Below the pieces are notes generated by a model. That model did no database searches, had not been told where the DNA came from, and was given only the letters and a program-made list of their open reading frames with translations. Below, piece by piece: positions 36,006 through 44,280 of a stretch of DNA of 64,000 nt. How positions within the stretch are numbered: position 1 is the stretch's first letter; the number at the start of each line of letters is the position of its first letter. The stretch spans positions 62,001 through 126,000 of the forward strand of contig CAUAFT010000003.1 in assembly GCA_958428365.1 (NCBI GenBank), in the 5' to 3' direction. The translations under genes and the position numbers were made by a program. This stretch comes from an uncultured Lachnospiraceae bacterium. GTDB lineage: Bacteria > Bacillota > Clostridia > Lachnospirales > Lachnospiraceae.

Positions 36006-36491
36006 CTATATTCCGAATTTCTCTTTTAATGTATCTTCTGTTTTCGTGGTCTTATTCACGGCTGCTTTTAATCTGGAATCTATTGTCAATCCGCAAAGTG
36101 ATGCAAACTTTCTCATCTCTTCTGCGTAAAGTTTTTGAATGTCAATTAAAGGATTCTTTACTGTTACCGGTCCTGACCTTGTCTGTTTTTCAATGCAAAA
36201 AGGAGCTTCTTTCAGCTCCTTGGTTACTTTCTGGTAATTGGCAAACGCATTACAGTATCCTGCAAGATTATTCTTGTCCAGATTTCCGATAATGTCTATC
36301 TTATTTAATTCTTTTACCAATCTACGCCATTCTTTTTTTGCTACATTATCTATCAGCCATGTCGGTGGTTTTTCGAGCTGTTCCCTGCCGACAACTACAC
36401 TTTCCTCTTCTTTTTTTCGTTTTGCTCCATCGATTACAGTAATGTTTCCTTTCTGCATTTCAAGTGGTTTTCTGCTTCTTCCCAACTCCAA
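36006..36491 (-). CDS. terS: P27-family terminase small subunit
   Basis: The 161-residue protein contains GRSRKPLEMQKGNIT, PTWLIDNVAKKEWRRLVKEL and PLIDIQKLYAEEMRKFASLCGLT, the order seen in P27-family small terminases. It recognises the packaging site. It lies 11 bp upstream of terL. Confidence 0.88.
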   Translation of the reverse strand: MELGRSRKPLEMQKGNITVIDGAKRKKEEESVVVGREQLEKPPTWLIDNVAKKEWRRLVKELNKIDIIGNLDKNNLAGYCNAFANYQKVTKELKEAPFCIEKQTRSGPVTVKNPLIDIQKLYAEEMRKFASLCGLTIDSRLKAAVNKTTKTEDTLKEKFGI

Positions 36492-36591
36492 AACCTCCTT
36501 CCTGCCAACTTTTTTATTTTATTTAGAAAATTGCGTTAGAAAGAGAGGACGTGCGGTCAGGGCGCATTCTTCAAGACTTTTCAGATCCCCC
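36492..36591. other. Candidate cos/packaging region
   Basis: This 100-bp gap between the HNH and terS genes contains an AT-rich stretch (TTTTTTATTTTATTTAG) next to GC-rich runs (CGTGCGGTCAGGGCGC and CCCCCCTACCTC). In related phages cos lies in this interval, but no cleavage site can be read from sequence alone. Confidence 0.3.
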
Positions 36592-37002
36592 CTACCTCTC
36601 CTGCATACGGTATTCTGTCAGCATTTTTTGTAATTTTTTTATCATTTCCGGTTTATTTTTCTTGTACTGCTGCTCTATGATGCTATGAGTATCATGGTTG
36701 AGCGACATCAAATTCGTTTCATCCAATCTTTTTTCCCAGTCATCTCTCAACGGTATGATGTGATGTACTGTATCTGCCAGTACTATTTCTCCCGTTGTCA
36801 TATAAACATAGACATCTATGCCATCGTCAATTTCCATCACATCTGCTCTTTTCTTGAGCCATTCTCTACTATTATAAAAATCTTTTGATTTCCTGTCCCT
36901 GGAGTATCTGTCATATTCTCTATGCCTTTGTTTGAGACATCCGCACGAAGTCCCTTGTGGTAATCTTTTTCCGCACCTGCTACATCGCTTATATATCGGC
37001 AT
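36592..37002 (-). CDS. Phage HNH endonuclease
   Basis: The 136-residue protein has an N-terminal zinc ribbon-like part (CSRCGKRLPQGTSCGC) and an HNH core (ADTVHHIIPLRDDWEKRLDE, NLMSLNHDTHSIIE). In HK97-type phages this nuclease lies beside the terminase genes and stimulates cos cleavage by TerL. Confidence 0.9.
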   Translation of the reverse strand: MPIYKRCSRCGKRLPQGTSCGCLKQRHREYDRYSRDRKSKDFYNSREWLKKRADVMEIDDGIDVYVYMTTGEIVLADTVHHIIPLRDDWEKRLDETNLMSLNHDTHSIIEQQYKKNKPEMIKKLQKMLTEYRMQER

Positions 37003-37221
37003 TGCGTTCCTCCTTCTAGCATAATAAAAGCACCACGTTTAAACATGATGCTGTATTGCCGGGGAGCGGCGGTTCGCTGAGAACCGCCTTGAGTTATGAA
37101 AGAAACTTTGTATCCCTGTTGGTAGGTAGGGATGTATGATGTCGTGTATGTTGTGGTACACTTTCATCAATACTATATTAGCACATTCATTCGGGACATG
37201 TAGGACATTCGGGACATTTTT
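37003..37221 (-). promoter_or_regulatory. Non-coding gap before the late genes, probable late control region
   Basis: No gene is seen. It holds three consecutive 9-bp units (plus strand TCGGGACAT, GTAGGACAT, TCGGGACAT; 37191-37217) directly after the stop of the late regulator gene. It also has a hairpin ATCCCT...AGGGAT (37112-37133) with the loop motif CCTACCTACCAA (minus strand), and a perfect stem GGCGGTTC-GCTGA-GAACCGCC near 37065-37090. This is where a late promoter is expected. Confidence 0.5.
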
Positions 37222-37644
37222 TTATTTTTCTCGCATGAATCTTTGAAACTCTTTCTTAACACTTTCGCAAGTGGCTTTCTTTCCCATTCTATTTGCTACT
37301 TGTTCCCAAGATAAACCCTCAAAAAATTTATATTTGATTACTCTCTGCATCCGCATCGGAATCGTGTTCATCCACGCTTCTACATCCACCTTCACCTTTT
37401 CGGCTTTCTTTTTTCTCTCCACCAACAGCATTTCTTCTATTCGCAGTTGCTTATCATCTTTATATGTGAACGTAGTTCCTTCGATCTGGAAATGCTGCGG
37501 TTGATAAGGAAAGTCTGGATTACTGCCGCTTACATTGGTCTGCATTATGGTACTTCTCTTTTTTTTCAATCTCTTGATGTCCTTTTCCGTCTCCTTTATC
37601 AGTTCGCATGCATCTATATAGTCTGATAATACGCTCTTATCCAA
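37222..37644 (-). CDS. ArpU/RinA-like late transcription regulator (sigma-like)
   Basis: The 140-residue protein has a helical N-terminus and a C-terminal sigma region 4-like helix-turn-helix (MQRVIKYKFFEGLSWEQVAN and RMGKKATCESVKKEF). Proteins of this kind (ArpU, RinA, DUF1492) sit just before the packaging genes and activate late transcription. It is the last gene before a 219-bp control region. Confidence 0.8.
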   Translation of the reverse strand: MDKSVLSDYIDACELIKETEKDIKRLKKKRSTIMQTNVSGSNPDFPYQPQHFQIEGTTFTYKDDKQLRIEEMLLVERKKKAEKVKVDVEAWMNTIPMRMQRVIKYKFFEGLSWEQVANRMGKKATCESVKKEFQRFMREK

Positions 37645-37677
37645 TCCTGTTCCTCCTCTTGTACTGCTGCCTTTTAT

Positions 37678-37917
37678 TCAACGGTCTTCCTGCATTTCTC
37701 CGTTATCCAGTTCTTCCATCGTTTCCTCTAACATGTCCATATATTCAGCGAGTGTCAGTTCTCCACCGAACATATCACTAAGCCGTTTTTCGATTGCCCG
37801 GTACTGCTGGATTTCTTCCAAGGCTCTGATTGCAACTTTCCTTACCTCTTCCGTACATTTTCCGCCGTAAGCTGTATTATCATAGCTTAGTTCGTTAATT
37901 GCTTCCTGCTCTGTCAT
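37678..37917 (-). CDS. Small phage protein, 79 aa
   Basis: It starts MTEQEAINELSYDNTAYGGK after GCGGAGGTG and overlaps the upstream gene by 4 bp. It is acidic and helical (IEKRLSDMFGGELTLAEYMD) with no recognised function. This type of protein is common in early operons of Clostridia phages. Confidence 0.65.
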   Translation of the reverse strand: MTEQEAINELSYDNTAYGGKCTEEVRKVAIRALEEIQQYRAIEKRLSDMFGGELTLAEYMDMLEETMEELDNGEMQEDR

Positions 37918-38255
37918 TCTTTCACCTCCGCTTCTGACTGTAGCCATTCTTCTATTTCTTTCTCTGCAAAAAAGTCTTTATTATCTATCACTATAGTTTC
38001 TAAATCAGGCTCATGTATGTTGCAAAGAAACTCTGCCAGTTTCTCAACACTCATGGATTGTATGCGGTCGGCGTTGGTCGGCTTATAATCCACTTCCATT
38101 TCGGACTGCAAGATTTTTAACGTTTCTTTATAGTCCAGCTTGATTGCTTCCTCTAATGAAATCCCGTCTATATGCATTGCTACAACCGAACCTATGATTT
38201 TTGCCATATCTTCAACACTTGATTTTTTGATTATTTCTTCTACTTTCATTATCAT
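37914..38255 (-). CDS. Phage early protein, 113 aa
   Basis: It starts MIMKVEEIIKKSSVEDMAKI after AAGGGAGAGTG. The C-terminal half (NADRIQSMSVEKLAEFLCNI ... FFAEKEIEEWLQ) resembles a widespread small phage domain of unknown function. It is cotranscribed with neighbours on both sides. Confidence 0.65.
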   Translation of the reverse strand: MIMKVEEIIKKSSVEDMAKIIGSVVAMHIDGISLEEAIKLDYKETLKILQSEMEVDYKPTNADRIQSMSVEKLAEFLCNIHEPDLETIVIDNKDFFAEKEIEEWLQSEAEVKE

Positions 38256-38260
38256 GCTTC

Positions 38261-38758
38261 TCACTCTCCCTTCGGCTGATATGGCTCCGTCGGATACCGC
38301 CATGCAATAACCGGCATATCAACAATGCCAAATTCTTCTGCAAAGGAAACTCCTTCGTACCATCCTTCTGGAATTATGTACGCATCCTTTTCTTCTCCGT
38401 ATTCCAAGTTCTCATCATACCAGTTAAAAGCACTATCATCCGTTGTAAATGTTCCGTCCTCATAAAATGCTCTTGCTGTTGAATACAATGTTTCTCCTGT
38501 CCCATAATGCTTACTGACAAAAGTAATTTCAACTTCCTCTTCATTTTCTGGAAATTTGCCACTCTCCACCGGTATCCATCCAGTATGTGCATTTTTTGCA
38601 CACACTCTATACTCGGCGTCTGCCTGAGTGACGATTTCTTTAGCTCTATCAAAACACCATATTCCAATTTTATCGGTGCACAGTTGATTTTCTGTGTCAA
38701 AACATCTTAGCTTTTCTTTCTCCAGATTCGCTATAATCTTCTCAAATACTTCCTACAT
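38261..38758 (-). pseudogene. Phage DUF551-like gene with TAG at codon 2
   Basis: An open frame continues upstream of GTG 38605 to an ATG at 38758 that has an AAAGGAG site, but its second codon is TAG (38755-38753). Reading on gives EVFEKIIANLEKEKLRCFDT, then ENQLCTDKIGIWCFDRAKEI, and the DUF551-like part HTGWIPVESGKFPENEEEVE to 38261. That is one coherent 165-residue phage protein with a destroyed start. A shorter product from GTG 38605 (114 aa) remains possible but has no clear ribosome site. Confidence 0.65.
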
Positions 38759-38773
38759 ATCTGCTCCTTTCTG

Positions 38774-40297
38774 TCACGCTGTAATCCTCTTGCCTATCTC
38801 ATAGACTACATTGACCGTTACGCCATTACCTGCCTGTTTATATAGCTGGCTATCGTTGTTTACTGCTGCCGCACGCTCAAAATAAAAATCTTCCCATCCC
38901 TGCAGCCGGAAACATTCTTTCGGTATCAGCCTCCTGATTGCTATGTAACACTGATACTTCTCGTACCAGATAGCATATACAGTCAGTTCGTCCGATACCT
39001 GGACAAATATTCCCTGGCCGCAGTTACAATCCAATGCCCCGGCAGTCTGCTTTTTAACCGTTCCCCTGCGCGTACTGCTGCAATAGGCTTTCAGATCGAT
39101 CGCATCTCCTTCATGTGCAATGGAGTATCCCCGCTCTGTTGCGTCTTTCACTTTTAACACTATCCCGGAATCACTTTTATTTGCTTTCAGGCTTCGGAGG
39201 CAGTTATCAGATATCCCTCTCTGATATTCCGGCGAAGCATTGGTATAGATCCCACCAAGCGGATCGAACGCGATTCCATGCCGATCCTGTGCCGTAAGAG
39301 TGAACATCGGCTCTCCGCTTTCCTTGAAGCGTCTGCCATTCTGGCGTTTTTCTGCTCTGTCTGGTGTAAGAACGGGGATTGCAACTCCACTCGTTTCCGC
39401 TGCTTGACCACATATCCCTTTATAATATCTGCTCTGTAAACATCTTGCGTTCTCCGTTTGTTTTATTCCTGCGCCGTAATTCATATCAACAAAACAGGGT
39501 GGTACGATTTTCGACTCATGATTACCACCGTTTCCAATGCCATTCAGGCAGGGAGATAAACCATCAATAGAATAAAACCTGCCATTTTGTTCATGGTCAA
39601 ATCCTTCGCTTTGAGACTCTATTAAAACACTATTTTCTCCGTCTGCTCCCGTGAGAGGAAATATTTTTCTGGGACCGTATCTTCTAAGATGTCCGACAGT
39701 GTACACGCGCTCCCGGTTCTGCGGCACTCCCCAATCTTTTGAGTTGAAAAGCTGCCATTCGACGTCGTACCCCAGTTTGTCCATTGCAAGGAGAATGGCA
39801 AGGTAGTCAAATCCTTTGTTGCTGCTAAGCATTCCCTTAACATTTTCATAGAGCAGCCATTCAGGTCTATCTTCTTCCCGCGTTTCTTGCAAGATGCGAA
39901 ATACCTCTCTAACGAGGGAACTTCTTTTCCCGGCAAGTCCTGCCCGTTTTCCTGCAATGGAGAAATCCTGGCAGGGTGCGCCGAAGCACCAACAGTCGGC
40001 TTGCGGAATATTTCCGGCATGTACTGTTCTAATGTCAGCTGCGTACCACTCTCCATTTCTATATTCATCCTTCAAGATCTCCTTCTGCCTTTTTTTAAGT
40101 TTTGGCTCGCCCTTCTTGTTAAGCGGTGCCGGTATGCTCTTTATGTATTCCCTCTGCTCTTCTGTGGCAAGGTGCATCATTGTGTAGCTCATGACTGCGA
40201 ATTTATCAAATTCACAGAACCCAACGCATTCATGCCCTGCAAGCTCCATTCCGCGCCGGAACCCTCCGATTCCTGCAAATAAATCTATAAATTTCAT
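38774..40297 (-). CDS. DNA (cytosine-5) methyltransferase
   Basis: The 507-residue protein has motif I (FIDLFAGIGGFRRGMELAG, residue 3), motif IV GAPCQDFSIAG with the catalytic Cys (about 107), motif VI LLYENVKGML (about 145), motif VIII QNRERVYTVG, and the C-terminal AGNGVTVNVVYEIGKRI. The long region between VIII and IX is the target recognition part. No restriction enzyme is adjacent, so it probably protects phage DNA. It overlaps the adenine methyltransferase gene by 4 bp. Confidence 0.92.
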   Translation of the reverse strand: MKFIDLFAGIGGFRRGMELAGHECVGFCEFDKFAVMSYTMMHLATEEQREYIKSIPAPLNKKGEPKLKKRQKEILKDEYRNGEWYAADIRTVHAGNIPQADCWCFGAPCQDFSIAGKRAGLAGKRSSLVREVFRILQETREEDRPEWLLYENVKGMLSSNKGFDYLAILLAMDKLGYDVEWQLFNSKDWGVPQNRERVYTVGHLRRYGPRKIFPLTGADGENSVLIESQSEGFDHEQNGRFYSIDGLSPCLNGIGNGGNHESKIVPPCFVDMNYGAGIKQTENARCLQSRYYKGICGQAAETSGVAIPVLTPDRAEKRQNGRRFKESGEPMFTLTAQDRHGIAFDPLGGIYTNASPEYQRGISDNCLRSLKANKSDSGIVLKVKDATERGYSIAHEGDAIDLKAYCSSTRRGTVKKQTAGALDCNCGQGIFVQVSDELTVYAIWYEKYQCYIAIRRLIPKECFRLQGWEDFYFERAAAVNNDSQLYKQAGNGVTVNVVYEIGKRITA

Positions 40298-41181
40298 GGC
40301 GACACCTCCAGCATATTGAATATGTTCTGTTGGCCTGTTTTCTTGTCCTCTGCTCTCATGGATATCTCGCCATAATTTTCTACAAGCATTTCATTCTTTG
40401 CCCGCTCGTAGAAATTCCGATCAATCTCAAATCCCCAACTCGGTCTGCCAAGTTCCATCGCCGCCCGGAGCGTTGCCCCACTTCCACAGCAAGGATCTAT
40501 AACCACATCACCCGGATCCGTAAATAGTTCAATTAGTTTCTTCATCATGCATACCGGTTTCTGTGTTGGATGTATCTTCGGATATTTTCCGGCAGGATCT
40601 TTTTCCCAGGACATCCAGTCAAAGACCATTTTCCCGTCATTGTTGAACTTCGGCAGCTTGTCTCTATAAAATATCAAACCATGCTCTGTTCCAAGGTAAA
40701 TAGCTTTATCTGGTTCCGGTAAAGCTCTATGTAATACCAATGCGTGTTCTGTAGCGCCAACTACCCGCATATTCGCCTTGAGCACCTGCGCGGAATAATT
40801 CTTGATGAACGTAAGATGTATGCTGTTTACAAATCCGTGTTTCTTCGCAGCCTTGAGCATTGTCGGGATCTGCTGGAACGAACAGAACACGATCATACAC
40901 GGCGCCTGTCCCTTTTCCTTAGGTTCTTTCTTGAGCATTTTGCTGCAGAAATGGAAATACTCATACAGATTGAAATTAAAATCCGAATTAAAAGCTGCTT
41001 TCCCAGCCAGTTTGCTTTCGCCATTTTTATTGTCGCCGTCCACATACCACATGGGATTTGAACCATACATATTATTTCCAAGGTTATATGGCACATCAGC
41101 TATGACAAGCTGTGCCTTTGGTATTCCATATCTTTTATAATTTTGCATGGAATCACGAAAAATTTCACATTTTACACTCAT
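40294..41181 (-). CDS. DNA N6-adenine (or N4-cytosine) methyltransferase
   Basis: The 295-residue protein has the catalytic motif in ADVPYNLGNN (a DVPY variant of D/N-PP-Y, about residue 29) before the SAM-binding VIDPCCGSGATLRAAMELG (about 233). This gives the beta-class order. HPTQKPVCMMKKLIELFTDP is typical of phage-borne enzymes. Specificity is unknown. It forms a pair with the cytosine methyltransferase downstream, likely an anti-restriction set. Confidence 0.88.
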   Translation of the reverse strand: MSVKCEIFRDSMQNYKRYGIPKAQLVIADVPYNLGNNMYGSNPMWYVDGDNKNGESKLAGKAAFNSDFNFNLYEYFHFCSKMLKKEPKEKGQAPCMIVFCSFQQIPTMLKAAKKHGFVNSIHLTFIKNYSAQVLKANMRVVGATEHALVLHRALPEPDKAIYLGTEHGLIFYRDKLPKFNNDGKMVFDWMSWEKDPAGKYPKIHPTQKPVCMMKKLIELFTDPGDVVIDPCCGSGATLRAAMELGRPSWGFEIDRNFYERAKNEMLVENYGEISMRAEDKKTGQQNIFNMLEVSP

Positions 41182-41270
41182 TCTATTTCAAAGGATCCGC
41201 TATAGCTTTCCCTGCGCAGGAGATCCGGCTCCTTTCTTGCTTTTTACTCGTGCTTTTAAGTTTATCTCAT

Positions 41271-41759
41271 CTAATATTCACCCTCATTTTCTAACAGCTC
41301 TACTTCTTCAACAGCTTCCCCGTATCCATCCCGATTGCGCCAGCCTGGGACATGGTCCTTTAAGGTAATGACTAAATTCCCATCACCGTTAGTTTTGAAC
41401 CCACAATATCCATGCAACCCCATTTTCTGGTGATTCATCAGAATATCTACAATATCTTTTACCTTGTACATTTTTATTCTTTCAGGCTGATCTGAATTGT
41501 CAAAAATATTTCCACCTTCCTTTACAATTCCAATTGCCTCAATGAAATGATCGTTTCTCCTCGAACAGAAAACGTCCACTGCTGCGTTTGTTTCACTACA
41601 CAATCTCTCTTCCAGCTGCTCCACAACCTTGTCCACGTCATAGGCGGTAGGCTGGCAATCAATTAAATCCTGCATTGCCATTTTTATATCAGTGGCAAAT
41701 TCCGAATTTCCTCCTATAACATCGTTGGGATTTATCTTATCTGCATCGATCAATCTCAT
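41271..41759 (-). CDS. Phage early protein, 162 aa (MRLIDADK type)
   Basis: It starts MRLIDADKINPNDVIGGNSE and includes DLIDCQPTAYDVDKVVEQLE, a signature of a common phage/ICE protein of unknown function in Clostridia. It overlaps the upstream gene by 4 bp, so the two are coupled. Confidence 0.72.
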   Translation of the reverse strand: MRLIDADKINPNDVIGGNSEFATDIKMAMQDLIDCQPTAYDVDKVVEQLEERLCSETNAAVDVFCSRRNDHFIEAIGIVKEGGNIFDNSDQPERIKMYKVKDIVDILMNHQKMGLHGYCGFKTNGDGNLVITLKDHVPGWRNRDGYGEAVEEVELLENEGEY

Positions 41760-42193
41760 TCCGACACCTCCAATAAAAATTGCTTCTCCTCCAATTTTTC
41801 AAATAATGTCTTACCCGTATTATCTACTATATATGGCATGAATACCTCTTCACATTTTGCCATTTCAATATCCAGTAATGCCATCTGGGCTTCTACCCAA
41901 TCTTTCAGGATTCTCCATGCGACACGCTCCGCCTGCTCTCTGGTGGCTTTAATCTGCTTTCGCGGGTTGCTTTTCTTTTCTCTTTGCAAAACGCGCAGGC
42001 ATTCTTCTACTTTCGCGGGCAGTTTTATTGGTACTTGAGCATATCCCGTATCAATGAGGAAAGAAAGGCTTGTGATACTTTCTCCCTCATAATTCTTCAT
42101 GATACTTTTAGCCTGGTGCTTCATAAGGATGTACTCAATTTCTGATACGGTTTTAAAAACATCAACCGTCGTTGTGTAATTCAAAATCGCCAT
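41756..42193 (-). CDS. Phage early protein, 145 aa
   Basis: It starts MAILNYTTTVDVFKTVSEIE after GGAGGG. It contains MKHQAKSIMKNYEGESITSL and ATREQAERVAWRILKDWVEA, typical of a conserved phage protein found in replication regions. Its biochemical role is not known to me. Confidence 0.7.
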   Translation of the reverse strand: MAILNYTTTVDVFKTVSEIEYILMKHQAKSIMKNYEGESITSLSFLIDTGYAQVPIKLPAKVEECLRVLQREKKSNPRKQIKATREQAERVAWRILKDWVEAQMALLDIEMAKCEEVFMPYIVDNTGKTLFEKLEEKQFLLEVSE

Positions 42194-42195
42194 CT

Positions 42196-42612
42196 CTATC
42201 CCTCCATTTCTTTCAGGGCTTTCTCTGCTTCTTCCCGTGTGAGGAATACAGTTTTTCCAATTTCTTCGCGCATCTCTATTCCGAAACGGATTTCTGAAAC
42301 ATGACGAATGAGATAATCGCAATTCTCGCAATCCCTTCTACGACAGTCTAGTATATCTCCGCCACAATCAGCTTCAATGCTATACACCGTATCCCCCTCT
42401 TTACACGGAAGCATTATCAGCAGCCCCTGTTCCTCTGCTTTCTTATACCTTCCGAGTTCTGTCGCAAGTTCCTCATACATCTTGCTCATTTCCCTTATCT
42501 GTCCCGGTGTAATGCCGGTTTTCTCGTATTCTGCCAGCTTATCAAAGCATTCCTGTACAGGGCATTTATCGCAGTCACCATCATAATTCCCATCAAATCC
42601 TTTTATTTTCAT
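42196..42612 (-). CDS. Phage early protein with cysteine motifs, 138 aa
   Basis: It starts MKIKGFDGNYDGDCDKCPVQ after GGAAGGAG. It has CDKCPVQEC at the N-terminus and CRRRDCENC in the middle, suggesting metal binding, and the common phage segment KLAEYEKTGITPGQIREM. Function is unknown. Confidence 0.7.
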   Translation of the reverse strand: MKIKGFDGNYDGDCDKCPVQECFDKLAEYEKTGITPGQIREMSKMYEELATELGRYKKAEEQGLLIMLPCKEGDTVYSIEADCGGDILDCRRRDCENCDYLIRHVSEIRFGIEMREEIGKTVFLTREEAEKALKEMEG

Positions 42613-42730
42613 GCTCTCTCTCCTTCCTCTGGATACAGGTTCCCGCATACCTGCAATAGTCTGTACACTGTTTGTTCTCATATAGGCATTTCGTATTTTT
42701 CTTATTTAACTCTCTATGTACTGCTGCCAT
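42593..42730 (-). CDS. Small cysteine-containing protein, 45 aa
   Basis: ATG at 42730 opens MAAVHRELNKKNTKCLYENK, then QCTDYCRYAGTCIQRKERE and a short end. Four cysteines in a CxxxxxxCxxxCxxxxxC spacing suggest a small zinc-binding protein. It overlaps the next gene start by 20 bp. GGAGGAAAGG lies upstream, a little far from the start. Confidence 0.45.
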   Translation of the reverse strand: MAAVHRELNKKNTKCLYENKQCTDYCRYAGTCIQRKEREHENKRI

Positions 42731-42768
42731 TTTTATTTATGCCTTTCCTCCGTTTCTCTTCGCTGCTT

Positions 42769-43200
42769 CTATTCCACATCTTCTGTAAGTGTGATTTTTT
42801 CTAAATGAGACAGGATTTCCAGTTTCTTTCCATTTGCCGCCTTCATCATTTTTGCCGCCGCATAAATACAGCTCTCATTTTCCCAGAACAGCAAATCGTT
42901 ATTTCCTGGTGTTTTATACGGTCCTTTCGCTGTCCCCTCTGTCTCTCCATCAATAAAATGATTATTCACCATCTGATAAAGCGTCTCATTAAATGTGATT
43001 ACTTCGCCGCTTTCTTTCTGTAGAACTCTGCATAATGTTTCTCCCTCCTTGACCAGCACCATGGTGGGATGAACTTCTTCTGTTGCTTCCTTTACCTTCC
43101 ACCTCACGTTCCAGGCATCTTTCCGCTCAATTTCTATCTGATTTCCCATTTTATCCATAGCCTTAAAAACTTCGCCTGCCTCCGGCAGCTCCCCTGTCAA
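42769..43200 (-). CDS. Phage early protein, 143 aa
   Basis: The frame runs from a TTG at 43200, one base after the stop of the previous gene, through VFKAMDKMGNQIEIERKDAW. An ATG at residue 15 is an alternative start. The protein is mixed alpha/beta and unrecognised. Confidence 0.62.
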   Translation of the reverse strand: MTGELPEAGEVFKAMDKMGNQIEIERKDAWNVRWKVKEATEEVHPTMVLVKEGETLCRVLQKESGEVITFNETLYQMVNNHFIDGETEGTAKGPYKTPGNNDLLFWENESCIYAAAKMMKAANGKKLEILSHLEKITLTEDVE

Positions 43201-43201
43201 C

Positions 43202-43369
43202 TCAATGACTGCCGCTTTTTCTTTTTTTGGGCAGGGTCCCTTCTTTCACCCATATGATCCAGTATCCTCCTTCAAAGAAGAGCCCTTCCCCATCATGTCC
43301 CACGACAAGTCCCGGTCCTTTATAGGCTTCTTTTATCAATCTCTTAAATATCTTCGTATCTATAAACAT
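43202..43369 (-). CDS. Small phage protein, 55 aa
   Basis: ATG at 43369 has AGGAGG upstream and opens MFIDTKIFKRLIKEAYKGPG, then LVVGHDGEGLFFEGGYWIIW. The frame ends KKRKSGSH just before the next gene. It is a good small gene with no recognised function. Confidence 0.62.
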   Translation of the reverse strand: MFIDTKIFKRLIKEAYKGPGLVVGHDGEGLFFEGGYWIIWVKEGTLPKKRKSGSH

Positions 43370-43377
43370 AAGTCCTC

Positions 43378-43770
43378 CTATACTGCCTTTGTGGCTTCCA
43401 GAAATTCACTCAATGTTTTTAGGTCTTCCCCTAAACGGTCAATCTCCTCCTGTACGGCAAGCATCTCCTTCGCTGCTGCTTTTCGGATGATGGATGGTAC
43501 ATTCTCTTTGTACTGCTGCTTCTTTGGCTCTTCTTCCTTAAGGTTTTCCCCTGTTTTTGGTACTGCTGCCTTTTTAGCGTTTACTGTGGTCTTTTTCGGT
43601 CTCCCCGTCTTCGAGATTCCTAACTCTCCGTCCGGGACTCCTTTCTCTTTCAGGATGTCTATGATCTCACCCTTGGTACAGAGATTCTGGTCTGCTAATA
43701 TTGCTATCTGTGCTTTCTGGTTCTTCGCTTCCTTGAAATCCCGCAGGATTTCTTCCGGTGTCATGTTCAT
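43378..43770 (-). CDS. Phage protein with DNA-binding-like features, 130 aa
   Basis: It starts MNMTPEEILRDFKEAKNQKA after AAAGGAGAGG. The first 60 residues (LADQNLCTKGEIIDILKEKG) could form a helix-turn-helix. A basic linker (TGRPKKTTVNAKKAAVPK) and a C-terminal coiled coil follow (LAVQEEIDRLGEDLKTLSEF). It may be a DNA-binding regulator. Confidence 0.6.
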   Translation of the reverse strand: MNMTPEEILRDFKEAKNQKAQIAILADQNLCTKGEIIDILKEKGVPDGELGISKTGRPKKTTVNAKKAAVPKTGENLKEEEPKKQQYKENVPSIIRKAAAKEMLAVQEEIDRLGEDLKTLSEFLEATKAV

Positions 43771-43868
43771 GACCTCTCCTTTCCCCGTGCCGTCTTCCCC
43801 ATTAAGACAGCACGGCGCTTCGATTTTCTGGTTGCTTCGTGATATATTCAAAACCTTTCGGCATGAAC

Positions 43869-44225
43869 CTATTTTAAAAAATCCCATTTTGAGTAGACTA
43901 AATCTTTCTCATTCCATCTGGGATAATGTTTTTTCAGATACTCCCGGAAAATGCCCAGCATTTCGTCTCTCCGTCCTTCGTGTCCATTATCCATCATCTC
44001 ATGATGGTACTGACATCCTACCGCCCCATTCTCCGGGATCCCCAGACCATTCTTGGAACGCGGTATGTAGTGCATGATGCTTTTGATCTGTAATCCTAAT
44101 CCCGTGGCTTTCTCCATGTGGTAATTTACAGCACAGAAAATGTAGCCTCCATCACGCTCTCGAATTTCCTGTCTTGCTCTCGCAGAAAACTCCCTATATC
44201 TTGCCTGTCTTGATTTTCCTGCCAT
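43869..44225 (-). CDS. HNH-like phage nuclease, 118 aa
   Basis: It starts MAGKSRQARYREFSARARQE after AAAAGGAGG. The pattern IRERDGGYIFCAVNYHMEK ... LQIKSIMHYIPRSKNGLG ... AVGCQYHHEMMDNGHEG resembles small HNH proteins that begin with a C-x-C zinc part, here with one cysteine. The loss of the first zinc ligand makes activity uncertain. Confidence 0.65.
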   Translation of the reverse strand: MAGKSRQARYREFSARARQEIRERDGGYIFCAVNYHMEKATGLGLQIKSIMHYIPRSKNGLGIPENGAVGCQYHHEMMDNGHEGRRDEMLGIFREYLKKHYPRWNEKDLVYSKWDFLK

Positions 44226-44280
44226 GATCTTCCTCCTTTTTTCGCTCAAACCCGCATATTTACAGAATGCGAAGCCATTT

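Noticed and set aside
38261..38758. Stop-codon reassignment (TAG read through) in the phage
   Set aside because: Other phage genes, such as those at 46681-46845, 48556-48681 and 53540-54043, end naturally at TAG, and no suppressor tRNA gene was seen.
43205..44077. 290-codon plus-strand frame
   Set aside because: It overlaps three minus-strand genes that have good ribosome sites; composition (Ser/Phe/Pro-rich) is typical of an antisense frame.
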